In this document: in pieces, positions 22,447-30,537 of the stretch
Numbering within the stretch: the first letter of the stretch is position 1
Layout of the letters: the number at the start of each line of letters is the position of its first letter
DNA from: an uncultured Collinsella sp.
GTDB taxonomy: Bacteria; Actinomycetota; Coriobacteriia; Coriobacteriales; Coriobacteriaceae
Assembly: GCA_958451615.1 (NCBI GenBank)
Contig: CAUDQR010000007.1
Location: 1 to 64,000, forward strand
Length of the DNA: 64,000 nucleotides
Direction of reading: 5' to 3'
Made by a program: the position numbers and the translations under genes
The notes under the pieces: generated by a model
Told to the model about the DNA's origin: nothing
What the model saw: only the letters and a program-made list of their open reading frames with translations
The model's database searches: none

Positions 22447-22827
22447 CTACCGGCAGTCGGGGCAGAGACCCTCGAAGATGGTGTAGTGCGACGTGACGTG
22501 CCAGCCGATTTGCTCGGACGCCTTGGCGTCGATCTGGGCATCGAAGGGGAGCGGTACGTCGATGACGCGGCTGCACGAGGTGCAGATGATATGTGCGTGC
22601 GGCTCGATGGTGCGATCGAAGCGACTTCCGCCCGGCGTCTTGATGGAGAGAATCTCGCCGGCGTCGGCCAAGAGATTGAGGTTGCGGTAGACCGTACCGC
22701 GGCTGATTTTGTCATCCTGCGCGCGCACGACGTTGTAGATTTCGTCGGCGGTGGGATGGTTATAGCTTTGGCGCACGGCGTCAAGAACCAACTTTCGCTG
22801 CCTGGTATTCCTTCTTTGCACCGCCAT
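22447..22827 (-). CDS. Fur-family repressor (PerR-like)
   Basis: A 126-aa metal-dependent regulator. The N-terminal winged helix is visible in NHPTADEIYNVVRAQDDKISRGTVYRNLNLL. The C-terminal part has PHAHIICTSC and a terminal CPDC, the two CxxC pairs that hold structural zinc. In length and sequence it is closer to PerR than to iron-Fur, but peroxide sensing cannot be proven from sequence. The likely self-regulated promoter region (22828-22888) is A+T-rich but shows no clear PerR palindrome. Confidence 0.85.
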   Translation of the reverse strand: MAVQRRNTRQRKLVLDAVRQSYNHPTADEIYNVVRAQDDKISRGTVYRNLNLLADAGEILSIKTPGGSRFDRTIEPHAHIICTSCSRVIDVPLPFDAQIDAKASEQIGWHVTSHYTIFEGLCPDCR

Positions 22828-22888
22828 GCGCCTCGCCTCTTTTCTATCAACGGTCGTAGGTAAATGATACCGTATTTAGCACACAATA

Positions 22889-23299
22889 CTAATAACGAGG
22901 CGTGAAACCGTCTTCATTGGCAAGTGGGGCTCGGGCCTGGGCGTCTACGAGGCGAAAACGCGTACCCATGCGCTCGTAGGAGGCATAAAGCGCTTCGAGA
23001 TGAGATAGGATATTTGCCGGAGCTCCCTGTATCTCCATCTCGACTGAGCCGTCTTCCATGTTACGCACCCAGCCGGTGAGCGCGCGTGCCTGCGCGAGGT
23101 TGGTGTTGGTAAAGCGAAAGCCAACGCCCTGGACTTGCCCCGCCCAGCGCAGGAAATAGCGCAGGGGAGTGTCTTGAGTGGCCTCGTCGCTTGCGAGCAC
23201 AGTAAGCCTGCGGCGCAGCTCGAGCTCGACGTTTGATGGTTTTTGAGGTTCTCGACTGCCGCCGGTGACGCTGGAGAAGAACGTATCGAAGAGGCCCAT
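22889..23299 (-). CDS. Acylphosphatase-domain protein
   Basis: A 136-aa protein with an acylphosphatase fold from about residue 42: GQVQGVGFRFTNTNLA carries the catalytic Arg, and GWVRNMEDGSVEMEIQG carries the catalytic Asn. The first 40 residues (MGLFDTFFSSVTGGSREPQ onwards) are an extra, poorly conserved segment, longer than the usual 90-aa enzyme. The ATG at 23299 lies just after the stop of the upstream oxidoreductase gene (two-base gap), so the two are co-transcribed. It hydrolyses acyl phosphates by family. Confidence 0.88.
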   Translation of the reverse strand: MGLFDTFFSSVTGGSREPQKPSNVELELRRRLTVLASDEATQDTPLRYFLRWAGQVQGVGFRFTNTNLAQARALTGWVRNMEDGSVEMEIQGAPANILSHLEALYASYERMGTRFRLVDAQARAPLANEDGFTPRY

Positions 23300-23301
23300 C
23301 G

Positions 23302-24408
23302 CTATGCCTGCTTGCCTGCGTCGGCCGGGAAGGTTATGCCGGCCTGCTGGCGCACGGCATCCATGATGCGCAGCGAGACGAGCGTGACATCGCGGTAGTG
23401 GCCAAGCTCGTGGCGTCCCGCCGGGGTCTCCCAAATCTCTTCCTTAACGTTATCGATGCCGCAGATGGCGGTGATAAAGTCTGTGAGTTCGTATTCCATA
23501 GTGTTGCTCGATTTGGGCAGGTCGAGCACGCGCCCGTTGTCTCCCTGTTCGCGCGGTGCCTCGGTCGCCGAGCCGCGTACGACGTCGCCGCGATAGTCGA
23601 TGCGGACGTTGCGGGGCGTGGACAGATGGTCGATCTGGATAGTGCCACGCTCGCCTTCGATTTGCGAGGGCAGCAGGTCGTTCGTAATTTTGGAGTGCGC
23701 GAGCTCGACGGAGATGCGGCCACCGCCGTAGCTGGCGAGGATGGAGCCGCAGCCATCGATGGGGCCGTGCGTGAGCTGTTGCGTGGTGGGGTCGAGCAGA
23801 GTAGCCATGCTCGTAAGGCCGGAGGGCATGCCGAAAATCTCGACCATGGGCTCGACGGTGTAGACGCCAATGTCCATGAGGGAGCCCGATGCCATATTGC
23901 AGTCGAAGATATTGGTGGCGCGTCCCGCGAGAATCTCGTTGTAGCGCGAGGAATACTTGCCAAAGCGCAATGAGGCGCGGCGGATGGGGGCGATCTCGCC
24001 CAGGGCGTCCTCGATGGCGTGGAAGGCGGGATCGTGGAGGGGACGCATGGCCTCGAGGGCCACGACACCTGCTGTCTCGGCAGCGCGGAAGACTTCCAGC
24101 GCCTGCGCTTCGGTGGCGCAGAAGGGTTTCTCGACGATGACGTGCTTGCCACCGGCGATGCAGGCAAGAGCCTGCTCGTAGTGAAGTGCGTTAGGGCTGC
24201 CGATATAGACGGCGTCGACGTCGGCGGCTGCCGCAAGCTCATCGAGCGACGTAAAGTTTCGCTCGCCACCGCGCTCGGCGGTAAAGGCAGTACCGCGATT
24301 GGCGTCGCGTGAAAGCGTGCCCACAAACGCGGCTTGGTCGTTGGCGTTGACGACTTGGATAAAGTCGTCGGTGATCATGGATGTACCGATGGTCGCGATG
24401 CGCAGCAT
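23302..24408 (-). CDS. Gfo/Idh/MocA-family oxidoreductase
   Basis: NAD(P)-dependent oxidoreductase of 368 aa. The Rossmann start is MLRIATIGTSMITDDF, and the family motif VIVEKPFCATEAQA (EKP with Lys) is near residue 95. The C-terminal dimerisation domain includes MASGSLMDIGVYTVEP. The ATG at 24408 follows AAGGGAG; 110 upstream in-frame codons have no support. Substrate unknown; sugars or sugar-derived compounds are common. It precedes the acylphosphatase gene in the same unit. Confidence 0.87.
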   Translation of the reverse strand: MLRIATIGTSMITDDFIQVVNANDQAAFVGTLSRDANRGTAFTAERGGERNFTSLDELAAAADVDAVYIGSPNALHYEQALACIAGGKHVIVEKPFCATEAQALEVFRAAETAGVVALEAMRPLHDPAFHAIEDALGEIAPIRRASLRFGKYSSRYNEILAGRATNIFDCNMASGSLMDIGVYTVEPMVEIFGMPSGLTSMATLLDPTTQQLTHGPIDGCGSILASYGGGRISVELAHSKITNDLLPSQIEGERGTIQIDHLSTPRNVRIDYRGDVVRGSATEAPREQGDNGRVLDLPKSSNTMEYELTDFITAICGIDNVKEEIWETPAGRHELGHYRDVTLVSLRIMDAVRQQAGITFPADAGKQA

Positions 24409-24481
24409 ACGTCTCCCTTGCGTTGTTTGGTCTACAGGATGAGTGTAGCGCGTGGGGATATAAAGCTGCGCGAAAACGCTA

Positions 24482-24967
24482 TTACAGGTCGCTCTCGTTA
24501 AAGCCGGTGTCGATATCGAGGTTGCTGCCGTCGGCCGCCGTGGTGGCGAGCTCATCACAGCGCTCGTTGAGCTCGTGACCAGCGTGACCCTTAACCCAGA
24601 TGAACTCAACCTTGTGCTTGCTTTTGGCGGTGAGTAGGCGCTCCCACAGGTCGCGGTTCTTGACGGGTTGCTTGTTGGCGGTTTTCCATCCGCGCTTTTT
24701 CCAGCCGTCGATCCAGTGCTTGTTAAAGGCGTTGACGACATACTGCGAATCGGAATGGACTTCGACCTCGCAAGGGCGGTTGAGCGCCTCGAGCGCCACG
24801 ATAACGGCCATGAGTTCCATGCGGTTGTTGGTGGTCTTGGCGTAGCCGCGCGAAAGCTCGGAGGTGAAGGTCTTGCCGGCGGGGTTGGTGTATTTGAGCA
24901 CGGCGCCGTAGCCGCCGCGTCCCGGATTTGATCGGGCCGAGCCGTCGGTATAGATGATGACCTTCAC
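24482..24967 (-). CDS. rnhA: Ribonuclease HI
   Basis: Degrades RNA in RNA-DNA hybrids; 161 aa from a GTG at 24967 that follows AAAGGAAG. The four catalytic acids are in [30 protein letters not shown] and NERCDELA, and the basic protrusion [13 protein letters not shown] is present. No N-terminal hybrid-binding domain is seen. It is alone, 73 bases upstream of the oxidoreductase gene. Confidence 0.93.
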   Translation of the reverse strand: MKVIIYTDGSARSNPGRGGYGAVLKYTNPAGKTFTSELSRGYAKTTNNRMELMAVIVALEALNRPCEVEVHSDSQYVVNAFNKHWIDGWKKRGWKTANKQPVKNRDLWERLLTAKSKHKVEFIWVKGHAGHELNERCDELATTAADGSNLDIDTGFNESDL

Positions 24968-25066
24968 GGGCTTCCTTTCGTTGGGTACGTTTCGTGTGAG
25001 TGACCATTGTAGCGCCATGCCCGCCGGGGGCTAGCAATCTACGATTTCTACCCCGTCTTCCGACAG

Positions 25067-25969
25067 TTAGTTGGCACGGATGATGCGGTTGAGCTCGTCG
25101 AGGTATTGCTGCAAGAGGGGAGAGGGCTTGCGCTCGTCGTGCATGATATAGCCTACGTGCATCGTTGGGGCGTCTGCTAACGGGATCGATGCCATACCCC
25201 ATTGCATTTCATTGGAGAGGACACCGGTCGACAGGGTGTAACCGTTCGACGTGATAAGTAAGTTAGTAAGTGTTCCGCGGTCCGAGATTCGTATGTTGCG
25301 GTCGCAAGGGATATAGCTAAAGGGTTCCTCGGCGTAATAGAAGGAGTTTGAGGTTCCCTGCTCAAAGCTGTAGCGCGTATAGGGCGTGAGGTCGGCAAGG
25401 GACAGTTGAGGGCGGCGTGCGAGCGGATGGCGTTCGCTGACGAAGACGTGGACCGTCGCGTCGAAGAGGGGATGGAAGCTTGCGCGGGCATCGGCGAAGG
25501 CCTTCTGCAAGACACGGGTATTAAAGTCGTCCAGATAGAGGATGCCGATGTCGCTGCGAAACGCGCGCACGTCGTCGATGATCTGCGATGTGGTGGTCTC
25601 GCGCATGATGAACTCGAACTTGCTGTCGCGGCAGCGCTCGACTACGTTGACAAAGGCCTCGACCGAAAAGGCGTAGTGCTGGGCGGAAATGGCGAGGCGG
25701 GCTTGCGGGGTGCCGCCGTCCTCGTAGCGCGCCTCGAGCATATCTGCCTGCTCCACGACCTGGCGCGCATAGCCTAAAAGCTCGGTACCGTCGTTGGTGA
25801 GCGTGACGCCGCGGCTGGAGCGCGTAAAGATCTCCAGATGGAGCTCCTGCTCGAGGCTTTTGACGGCGTTGGAGATATTGGACTGTGCGGTATAGAGGCG
25901 CTGCGCTGCGGCGTTAATTGAGCCGGATTCTGCCACGGCGATAAGAAAGCGAAGCTGCTGGAGGGTCAT
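25067..25969 (-). CDS. LysR-family transcriptional regulator
   Basis: A 300-aa LysR-type regulator. The helix-turn-helix is MTLQQLRFLIAVAESGSINAAAQRL and TAQSNISNAVKSLEQEL, followed by a substrate-binding-like effector domain from about residue 90. It is divergent from the O-acetylhomoserine sulfhydrylase gene, with 273 bases between the two starts. By the usual LysR arrangement it likely controls that gene in response to sulfur status, for instance O-acetylserine or O-acetylhomoserine, but this is inference. Confidence 0.9.
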   Translation of the reverse strand: MTLQQLRFLIAVAESGSINAAAQRLYTAQSNISNAVKSLEQELHLEIFTRSSRGVTLTNDGTELLGYARQVVEQADMLEARYEDGGTPQARLAISAQHYAFSVEAFVNVVERCRDSKFEFIMRETTTSQIIDDVRAFRSDIGILYLDDFNTRVLQKAFADARASFHPLFDATVHVFVSERHPLARRPQLSLADLTPYTRYSFEQGTSNSFYYAEEPFSYIPCDRNIRISDRGTLTNLLITSNGYTLSTGVLSNEMQWGMASIPLADAPTMHVGYIMHDERKPSPLLQQYLDELNRIIRAN

Positions 25970-26127
25970 CGGCGCCCGTCCTTTCGATAGCTATCTAAAA
26001 AACCGATAACAGGTTAGCGCTTTTAAGTGATTGACCGAGGGAGACGATGCTCGTACTATTCAAAACACACAAAGGCGGTAGGTAATTAAGCCGACCACAG
26101 AACCGGGATGCGAAAGGAGGCCCGCAT

Positions 26128-26181
26128 ATGAATTGCTTACCAAGACGAATGCCGGGCTCCTGTTTGCGCCCGTCGGCGTGA
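26128..26181 (+). CDS. Candidate Cys-containing leader peptide upstream of metY
   Basis: A 17-codon ORF, MNCLPRRMPGSCLRPSA, begins 7 bases after AAAGGAGG, a stronger SD than many real genes here. It has two Cys codons and ends 61 bases before the sulfhydrylase start. Placement and composition suggest translation-dependent control of the downstream sulfur gene by cysteinyl-tRNA supply. No terminator hairpin is obvious between them, so any effect may be on ribosome access rather than classic attenuation. Confidence 0.55.
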   Translation: MNCLPRRMPGSCLRPSA

Positions 26182-26242
26182 TCAGGAGACAGCGACTTAC
26201 TTCTCTCTTTTTATTTACTTTCGTTCGATCAAGGAGATCATC

Positions 26243-27553
26243 ATGAGCCGGTTCATCAACAACCCCGAGCACACCTTTGGTTTCGATACCCTGCAGCTTC
26301 ATGTTGGCCAGGAGAGCGCCGACCCCGCATCCGACTCCCGCGCCGTGCCTATCTACCAGACCACGAGCTATGTGTTCCGCAACTCCCAGCACGCCGCCGA
26401 CCGCTTTGGTCTTGCCGACGCCGGTAACATCTACGGTCGTCTGACCAACTCCACCCAGGGCGTCTTTGAGGACCGTATCGCCGCGCTCGAGGGTGGCGTT
26501 GCTGGCCTCGCCGTCGCCTCTGGCGCCGCCGCCATCACCTATGCCCTGGAGGCACTTGCCCAGGCCGGTGACCATGTGGTTGCCCAGAAGACCATCTACG
26601 GTGGCTCCTACAACCTGCTGGAGCATACGCTCTCCCAGTTTGGCGTCGAGACCACGTTTGTCGATGCCCATAACCTGGACGAGGTCGAGGGCGCCATCAA
26701 GGACAACACTATGGTCATCTACCTCGAGACGCTCGGCAACCCCAATTCCGACATTCCCAACATCGACGCTATCTCCGAGGTTGCCAAGAAGCATGGTTTG
26801 CCGGTTGTCGTCGACAACACTTTCGGCACCCCGTATCTGTTCCGTCCGCTGGAGCATGGCGCCAACATCGTTGTCCACTCCGCAACCAAGTTCATCGGCG
26901 GCCACGGCACCTCGCTGGGCGGCGTGATCGTCGATGGTGGTAACTTCGATTGGAAGGCGAGCGGCAAGTACGCCCAGATCGCTGAGCCCAACCCCTCCTA
27001 CCACGGTGTTTCGTTTGCCGAGGCTGCCGGTCCCGCCGCCTTCGCGACCTATGTCCGCGCCATCTTGCTGCGTGACGAGGGTGCCTGCATCAGCCCGTTC
27101 AACGCCTGGGTCCTGCTCCAGGGCACCGAGACTCTGTCGCTGCGCGTCGACCGCCATGTCGAGAACACCAAGAAGGTCGTTGAGTTCCTGGCTGGTGACA
27201 GCCACGTCGCCAAGGTGAACCACCCGAGCCTGTCTGAGCACCCCGATCACGAGCTCTATCAGAAGTACTTCCCCAACGGTGGCGCTTCGATCTTCACCTT
27301 TGAGATTAAGGGTGGCCAGGAGGCAGCTTGGAAGTTCATCGATCATTTGCAGGTGTTCTCGCTGCTCGCCAACGTGGCCGACGTCAAGTCGCTCGTCGTG
27401 CACCCGGCTACCACCACGCACTCCCAGCTCTCTGCCGAGGAGCTCGCCGAGCAGAACATCACGCCCTCCACGATCCGTCTTTCCATCGGTACCGAGAACG
27501 CCGAGGACATCATTTGGGATCTGAAGCAGGCCTTCGCCGCGCTGGACGAGTAA
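26243..27553 (+). CDS. metY: O-acetylhomoserine sulfhydrylase (Cys/Met metabolism PLP enzyme)
   Basis: PLP-dependent gamma-family enzyme of 436 aa, making homocysteine (or methionine with methanethiol) from O-acetylhomoserine and sulfide. The PLP lysine is in VHSATKFIGGHG, with upstream NIYGRLTNSTQGVFEDRIA and SGAAAITYAL. The length and the long C-terminal insert fit MetY rather than the 390-residue MetB/MetC types. The ATG follows AAGGAG. A leader peptide and a divergent LysR gene precede it, and a strong terminator follows. Confidence 0.9.
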   Translation: MSRFINNPEHTFGFDTLQLHVGQESADPASDSRAVPIYQTTSYVFRNSQHAADRFGLADAGNIYGRLTNSTQGVFEDRIAALEGGVAGLAVASGAAAITYALEALAQAGDHVVAQKTIYGGSYNLLEHTLSQFGVETTFVDAHNLDEVEGAIKDNTMVIYLETLGNPNSDIPNIDAISEVAKKHGLPVVVDNTFGTPYLFRPLEHGANIVVHSATKFIGGHGTSLGGVIVDGGNFDWKASGKYAQIAEPNPSYHGVSFAEAAGPAAFATYVRAILLRDEGACISPFNAWVLLQGTETLSLRVDRHVENTKKVVEFLAGDSHVAKVNHPSLSEHPDHELYQKYFPNGGASIFTFEIKGGQEAAWKFIDHLQVFSLLANVADVKSLVVHPATTTHSQLSAEELAEQNITPSTIRLSIGTENAEDIIWDLKQAFAALDE

Positions 27554-27613
27554 GGCGACTTGTGCAAGGACCCCTTGCGACTCGATAGGTATAACTGCAT
27601 AAAATGCCTGCTC

Positions 27614-27654
27614 AAGGCGCCTGCGCAAGCAATGGTTGCGCAGGCGCCTTTTTT
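27614..27654 (+). terminator. Strong terminator after metY
   Basis: Fifteen-base arms AAGGCGCCTGCGCAA and complement around a 7-base loop, running into six T in total. The following 200 bases up to the next start are A+T-rich and must hold the promoter of the secreted-protein gene; I see no other element there. Confidence 0.92.
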
Positions 27655-27865
27655 GCATAGGAAGGGCGCTATTACAGGGTTTTTGGCATGCTTTATGCAT
27701 TCGAGTTGTGGAAAACTCCTGTTGAGAGGATGTGAGTTTTACGCAATTGACGTGCGCCTTTTGAGTAAAACCGCAGGTCGCGATTTGCTCGAGGTACTAT
27801 GCAGCGCGATCGAATCACACGCAGCTCAAACGCAGCAAAAACGCACTACGGAGGTTTCCAGCTAC

Positions 27866-28642
27866 ATGAGGATCGATTCACGAAAACCGAAAGCCGCTGC
27901 CCTTTCCGCCGCTCTGACCGTGGCACTTTTGGCGGGCGCCGGTGCAACTGATGCCCACGCCGCAACACTGTCCGATACGGTTGGATCTACGCCGTCCGAG
28001 ACGACGCTGGTACAGCCCGTTGATTATCGCGGCGATGGTTATGGTTCCATGCAGGAGTGGAACGCCTCGATGGAGGCCAAGCGCGATTCCCTTGAGATAC
28101 GCGCTCAGATTATCCTAAACATGTATGGTGACTATGCCACCGATGACGAGCGCGCTGTGCTGCAGGGTTGTATCGATGGTGCGGGCAGCCTTTTGACGAT
28201 GGGGGAGGTCGACGCGAAGTCGACCGAGCTCGATGAGCTGCGCACTGTGCTTGAGAATGCCAAGCGCGAAGCGCTCGAAGCCGCTGCCGCCGAGGCGGAG
28301 GCTGCCGAGGCCGCCCAGGCTTCGTATTACAACGCCGGCTCCGGCTCGTCTTACACGTCTGCTGCGTATTACGCGAACGGCTCGGGTCTGACGCGCTCGA
28401 GCGGCGTCAATAACTATAACGGCCGCCGCGAGACTTATTACAGCAGCAACGTGTTGTATCACCACCGCACGGGCGAATGGACGCAGGATTCTGAGGGCTT
28501 CTGGCGCGATTCCGACGGCTATTACGTTGTTGCCGCGGGCGATATGGCCCAGGGCTCGACCTTTACGGGCTCCAAGGGTGATTGCAAGGTCTATGACTCC
28601 GGCTGCGCTGCCGGAACCACCGACTACTACACCGGTTGGTAA
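27866..28642 (+). CDS. Secreted cell-wall-type protein with C-terminal barrel-like domain
   Basis: A 258-aa exported protein. A Sec signal peptide (LSAALTVALLAGAGATDAHA, cleavage likely after AHA) is followed by a helical region with an Ala/Glu-rich coiled-coil-like segment (KREALEAAAAEAEAAEAAQ). A Gly/Ser/Tyr-rich linker leads to a C-terminal domain from about residue 185 (GVNNYNGRRETYYSSNVLYH), ending KVYDSGCAAGTTDYYTGW. Such tails, with the DSGC pattern, occur on secreted Coriobacterial and Clostridial proteins linked to peptidoglycan. No catalytic residues can be assigned. The ATG at 27866 is preceded by GGAGG at 11 bases. Confidence 0.75.
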   Translation: MRIDSRKPKAAALSAALTVALLAGAGATDAHAATLSDTVGSTPSETTLVQPVDYRGDGYGSMQEWNASMEAKRDSLEIRAQIILNMYGDYATDDERAVLQGCIDGAGSLLTMGEVDAKSTELDELRTVLENAKREALEAAAAEAEAAEAAQASYYNAGSGSSYTSAAYYANGSGLTRSSGVNNYNGRRETYYSSNVLYHHRTGEWTQDSEGFWRDSDGYYVVAAGDMAQGSTFTGSKGDCKVYDSGCAAGTTDYYTGW

Positions 28643-28670
28643 TCTGCCATAAGCAAAATACGCACATGAT

Positions 28671-28720
28671 GGGCGGGCGTCTTTACTGAGCTTTTAGGCA
28701 ACGTAAAGCCGCCCTTTCTT
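28671..28720 (+). terminator. Terminator after the secreted-protein gene
   Basis: GGGCGG and CTTTAC pair with GTAAAG and CCGCCC, followed by TTTCTTT. Confidence 0.7.
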
Positions 28721-28831
28721 TATGTGCGCTTGAGTTAACAGAGCCCTTACCGTGGCGGTACGCTGGGCGTATGGATGCGGGGCACACTAGTTCATGAGAA
28801 ATAGGGTCTTTCTCTTGGAGGAAGTGATCTT

Positions 28832-29038
28832 GTGAATGCTCGAGATATTGCCATTGCCGCCGTCGCGTTGATGCTTGGCTGCCTTGGTCCCACGGCCGCG
28901 CTCGTCGCGGGCATGCAGGGGACATGCGGGGCTGCTCCTATCGTGATCGGCGCGTTGATCGCGGCCACACTGCTGGGAAGCGCCGGTGTTGTCCTTTGTC
29001 GCGACGATGAGGACGAGGTTCCGGAGTCGCATCTCTAA
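28832..29038 (+). CDS. Small two-segment membrane protein
   Basis: A 68-aa hypothetical protein from a GTG start that is supported by GGAGGAAG at 8 bases. Two hydrophobic segments (IAIAAVALMLGCLGPTAALVAG and APIVIGALIAATLLGSAGVVL; about residues 6-27 and 35-55) flank a short loop with Cys. The tail CRDDEDEVPESHL is acidic. No family recognised. It ends 42 bases before a strong hairpin shared with the convergent panE gene. Confidence 0.7.
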   Translation: MNARDIAIAAVALMLGCLGPTAALVAGMQGTCGAAPIVIGALIAATLLGSAGVVLCRDDEDEVPESHL

Positions 29039-29079
29039 CTGTTGCGAAAGTGACTGTTGGCCATGGCTGAATATGAAAA

Positions 29080-29113
29080 CCGCCGCAAGGGGAGTGCCCC
29101 TTGCGGCGGCTTT
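29080..29113. terminator. Bidirectional terminator
   Basis: CCGCCGCAAGGGG pairs with CCCCTTGCGGCGG, with TTT on the plus side and TTTTCAT on the minus side. It serves the small membrane protein gene and the convergent panE gene. Confidence 0.85.
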
Positions 29114-29147
29114 GCTCTTGAGGCTGTTGGCTGCGGTGCGTCGAGCG

Positions 29148-30062
29148 CTACCAGCTGGCCTCGATTTCGCGGATGCGCGAATAGAGCCATTCGTTTTGCG
29201 GCACTTGGATACCGTGCTTGGCCGCGAGGCGGCAGATGGTGCCCGCAAACTCATCAACCTCGGTTTTGCGCCTTGCGACGCGGTCTTGAGTCATCGAGGG
29301 CATGCCGGCGGGTTCGAGCCCCTCGATGAGGTGCACCATCTGCGTTAGGTCTGCCTCGGTCAGCTCAATGCCCTCGGCGTTGGCGACCGCAAGCGTTTCG
29401 CGCATGGCGGAAACAAAGCAGCGGCGCTGCTCGGAGCCCTGCTCCGTAGCGCTTCCGTAGGTGCCGCCGTAGGCCATACAGGTCTGGTTGATGCCGTCGT
29501 TGAGCATGAGTTTGGCCCACATGCGATGTGCGATGTCGTGCTCGACGGTATGGGCGATGCCGCAACGCGTGTAGAGCTCGTCGATGGCGGTGACGGTTGC
29601 GAGCTCGGTGCCGGCCGCCGCGCCAAAGCGGATTTCGCCCGCATTGGTAAAGGTGAGCTCTCCGTTGAGGAACACGGCGTCCATGCCCTGGCAAATACCA
29701 AGAACGGTATGCTCCCAGCCAAAGCGCTCGGCAATCTTCTGCTCGCTCGTAATGCCGTTACACAGCGAGGCGATGAGCGTATTGGGTCCCACGACGCGCT
29801 CCATAGTCTTGAGTGCTTGGTTGAGTCCAGTCGTCTTGACCGTGAGAATGACCAGATCGGCGGGCGTTGCCTCGCTGGCGCGGACGGACTTGAGCGCACA
29901 GGGCTTGCCATTGACGGTGAGCGCATCGCCCGCGTGACGCTCAAAACGGGCGTCATCCATAACGTATTCGACGGCGTCGTTGCCGAGTGCCTGGGCGATC
30001 ATACTGCCGTAGAGTAGCCCGACGCCGCCCTTGCCGATAAAGGTGACCTTGTTGATCTGCAT
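29148..30062 (-). CDS. panE: 2-dehydropantoate 2-reductase (ketopantoate reductase)
   Basis: NADPH-dependent enzyme of pantothenate synthesis, 304 aa. The Rossmann motif is TFIGKGGVGLLYG, with NADP contacts near VKTTGLNQAL. The catalytic Lys is in MWAKLMLNDGINQ, and the substrate-binding Glu is near KTEVDEFAG. The length is normal. The ATG follows GGGGAG by 8 bases. ApbA/PanE paralogues sometimes act on other 2-oxo acids, and no other pantothenate gene is nearby. Confidence 0.85.
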   Translation of the reverse strand: MQINKVTFIGKGGVGLLYGSMIAQALGNDAVEYVMDDARFERHAGDALTVNGKPCALKSVRASEATPADLVILTVKTTGLNQALKTMERVVGPNTLIASLCNGITSEQKIAERFGWEHTVLGICQGMDAVFLNGELTFTNAGEIRFGAAAGTELATVTAIDELYTRCGIAHTVEHDIAHRMWAKLMLNDGINQTCMAYGGTYGSATEQGSEQRRCFVSAMRETLAVANAEGIELTEADLTQMVHLIEGLEPAGMPSMTQDRVARRKTEVDEFAGTICRLAAKHGIQVPQNEWLYSRIREIEASW

Positions 30063-30078
30063 GTGAATTATCTCCCCA

Positions 30079-30107
30079 TATAAAAGGCGCCCGCGTAAGG
30101 GGCGCCT
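30079..30107 (-). terminator. Terminator on the minus strand
   Basis: Read on the minus strand, AGGCGCCCC-TTACGC-GGGCGCCT runs into TTTATAT. It separates the small minus-strand gene at 30180 from panE. Confidence 0.75.
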
Positions 30108-30179
30108 GATGGATTGTATGCCGCCAGCGCACCTTGTGCATGCAGGGTGGCGATTTTTAAATGAATGGACGCGTGGAGC

Positions 30180-30374
30180 TTACGCTGCGGGGCAGACCGC
30201 GAAAACGCGTGCGGGATATCCAACGCCATCGCGCACCTTGGGGAAGGTGCAGAAGATGACGGCGCCTGTGGCGGGAAGCTCGTCCAGATGGTCCATGACC
30301 TCGATCTGATAGCGGTCGACCGAGAGGATGTACTGCTCGCCGGGGCAGGGGTGGGCGTCCTCACGTGTGGTCAC
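30180..30374 (-). CDS. Small conserved-looking protein of unknown function
   Basis: A 64-aa protein from a GTG start behind AAAGGAGG (5-base spacing). The sequence opens with TTREDAHPCPGEQYILSVDR and contains IEVMDHLDELPATGAVIFC, then VRDGVGYPARVFAVCPAA. Three Cys and no membrane segment are visible. No family recognised. The strong SD and its own terminator argue that it is expressed. Confidence 0.65.
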   Translation of the reverse strand: MTTREDAHPCPGEQYILSVDRYQIEVMDHLDELPATGAVIFCTFPKVRDGVGYPARVFAVCPAA

Positions 30375-30537
30375 GGTCGCCTCCTTTCATCGGGCTTTTT
30401 GCTGATGTTAAAGCGGTGTCGTGACGGCTCGATTTCTGCTACGTTACGATACATTCTCGATTGCGATTCCACGATGTTTCGGCTGCGTGACCATTGTGTT
30501 TCGCCTTGCCGGGGCGCTGATGGCGAAGGGAGGGGCC

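Noticed and set aside
22828..22888. PerR box for autoregulation of the Fur-family gene
   Set aside because: The stretch is A+T-rich but contains no recognisable 7-1-7 inverted repeat.
26000..26242. SAM or T-box riboswitch upstream of metY
   Set aside because: I see no conserved T-box bulge, no terminator and no SAM-type core; the only clear element is the short leader ORF.
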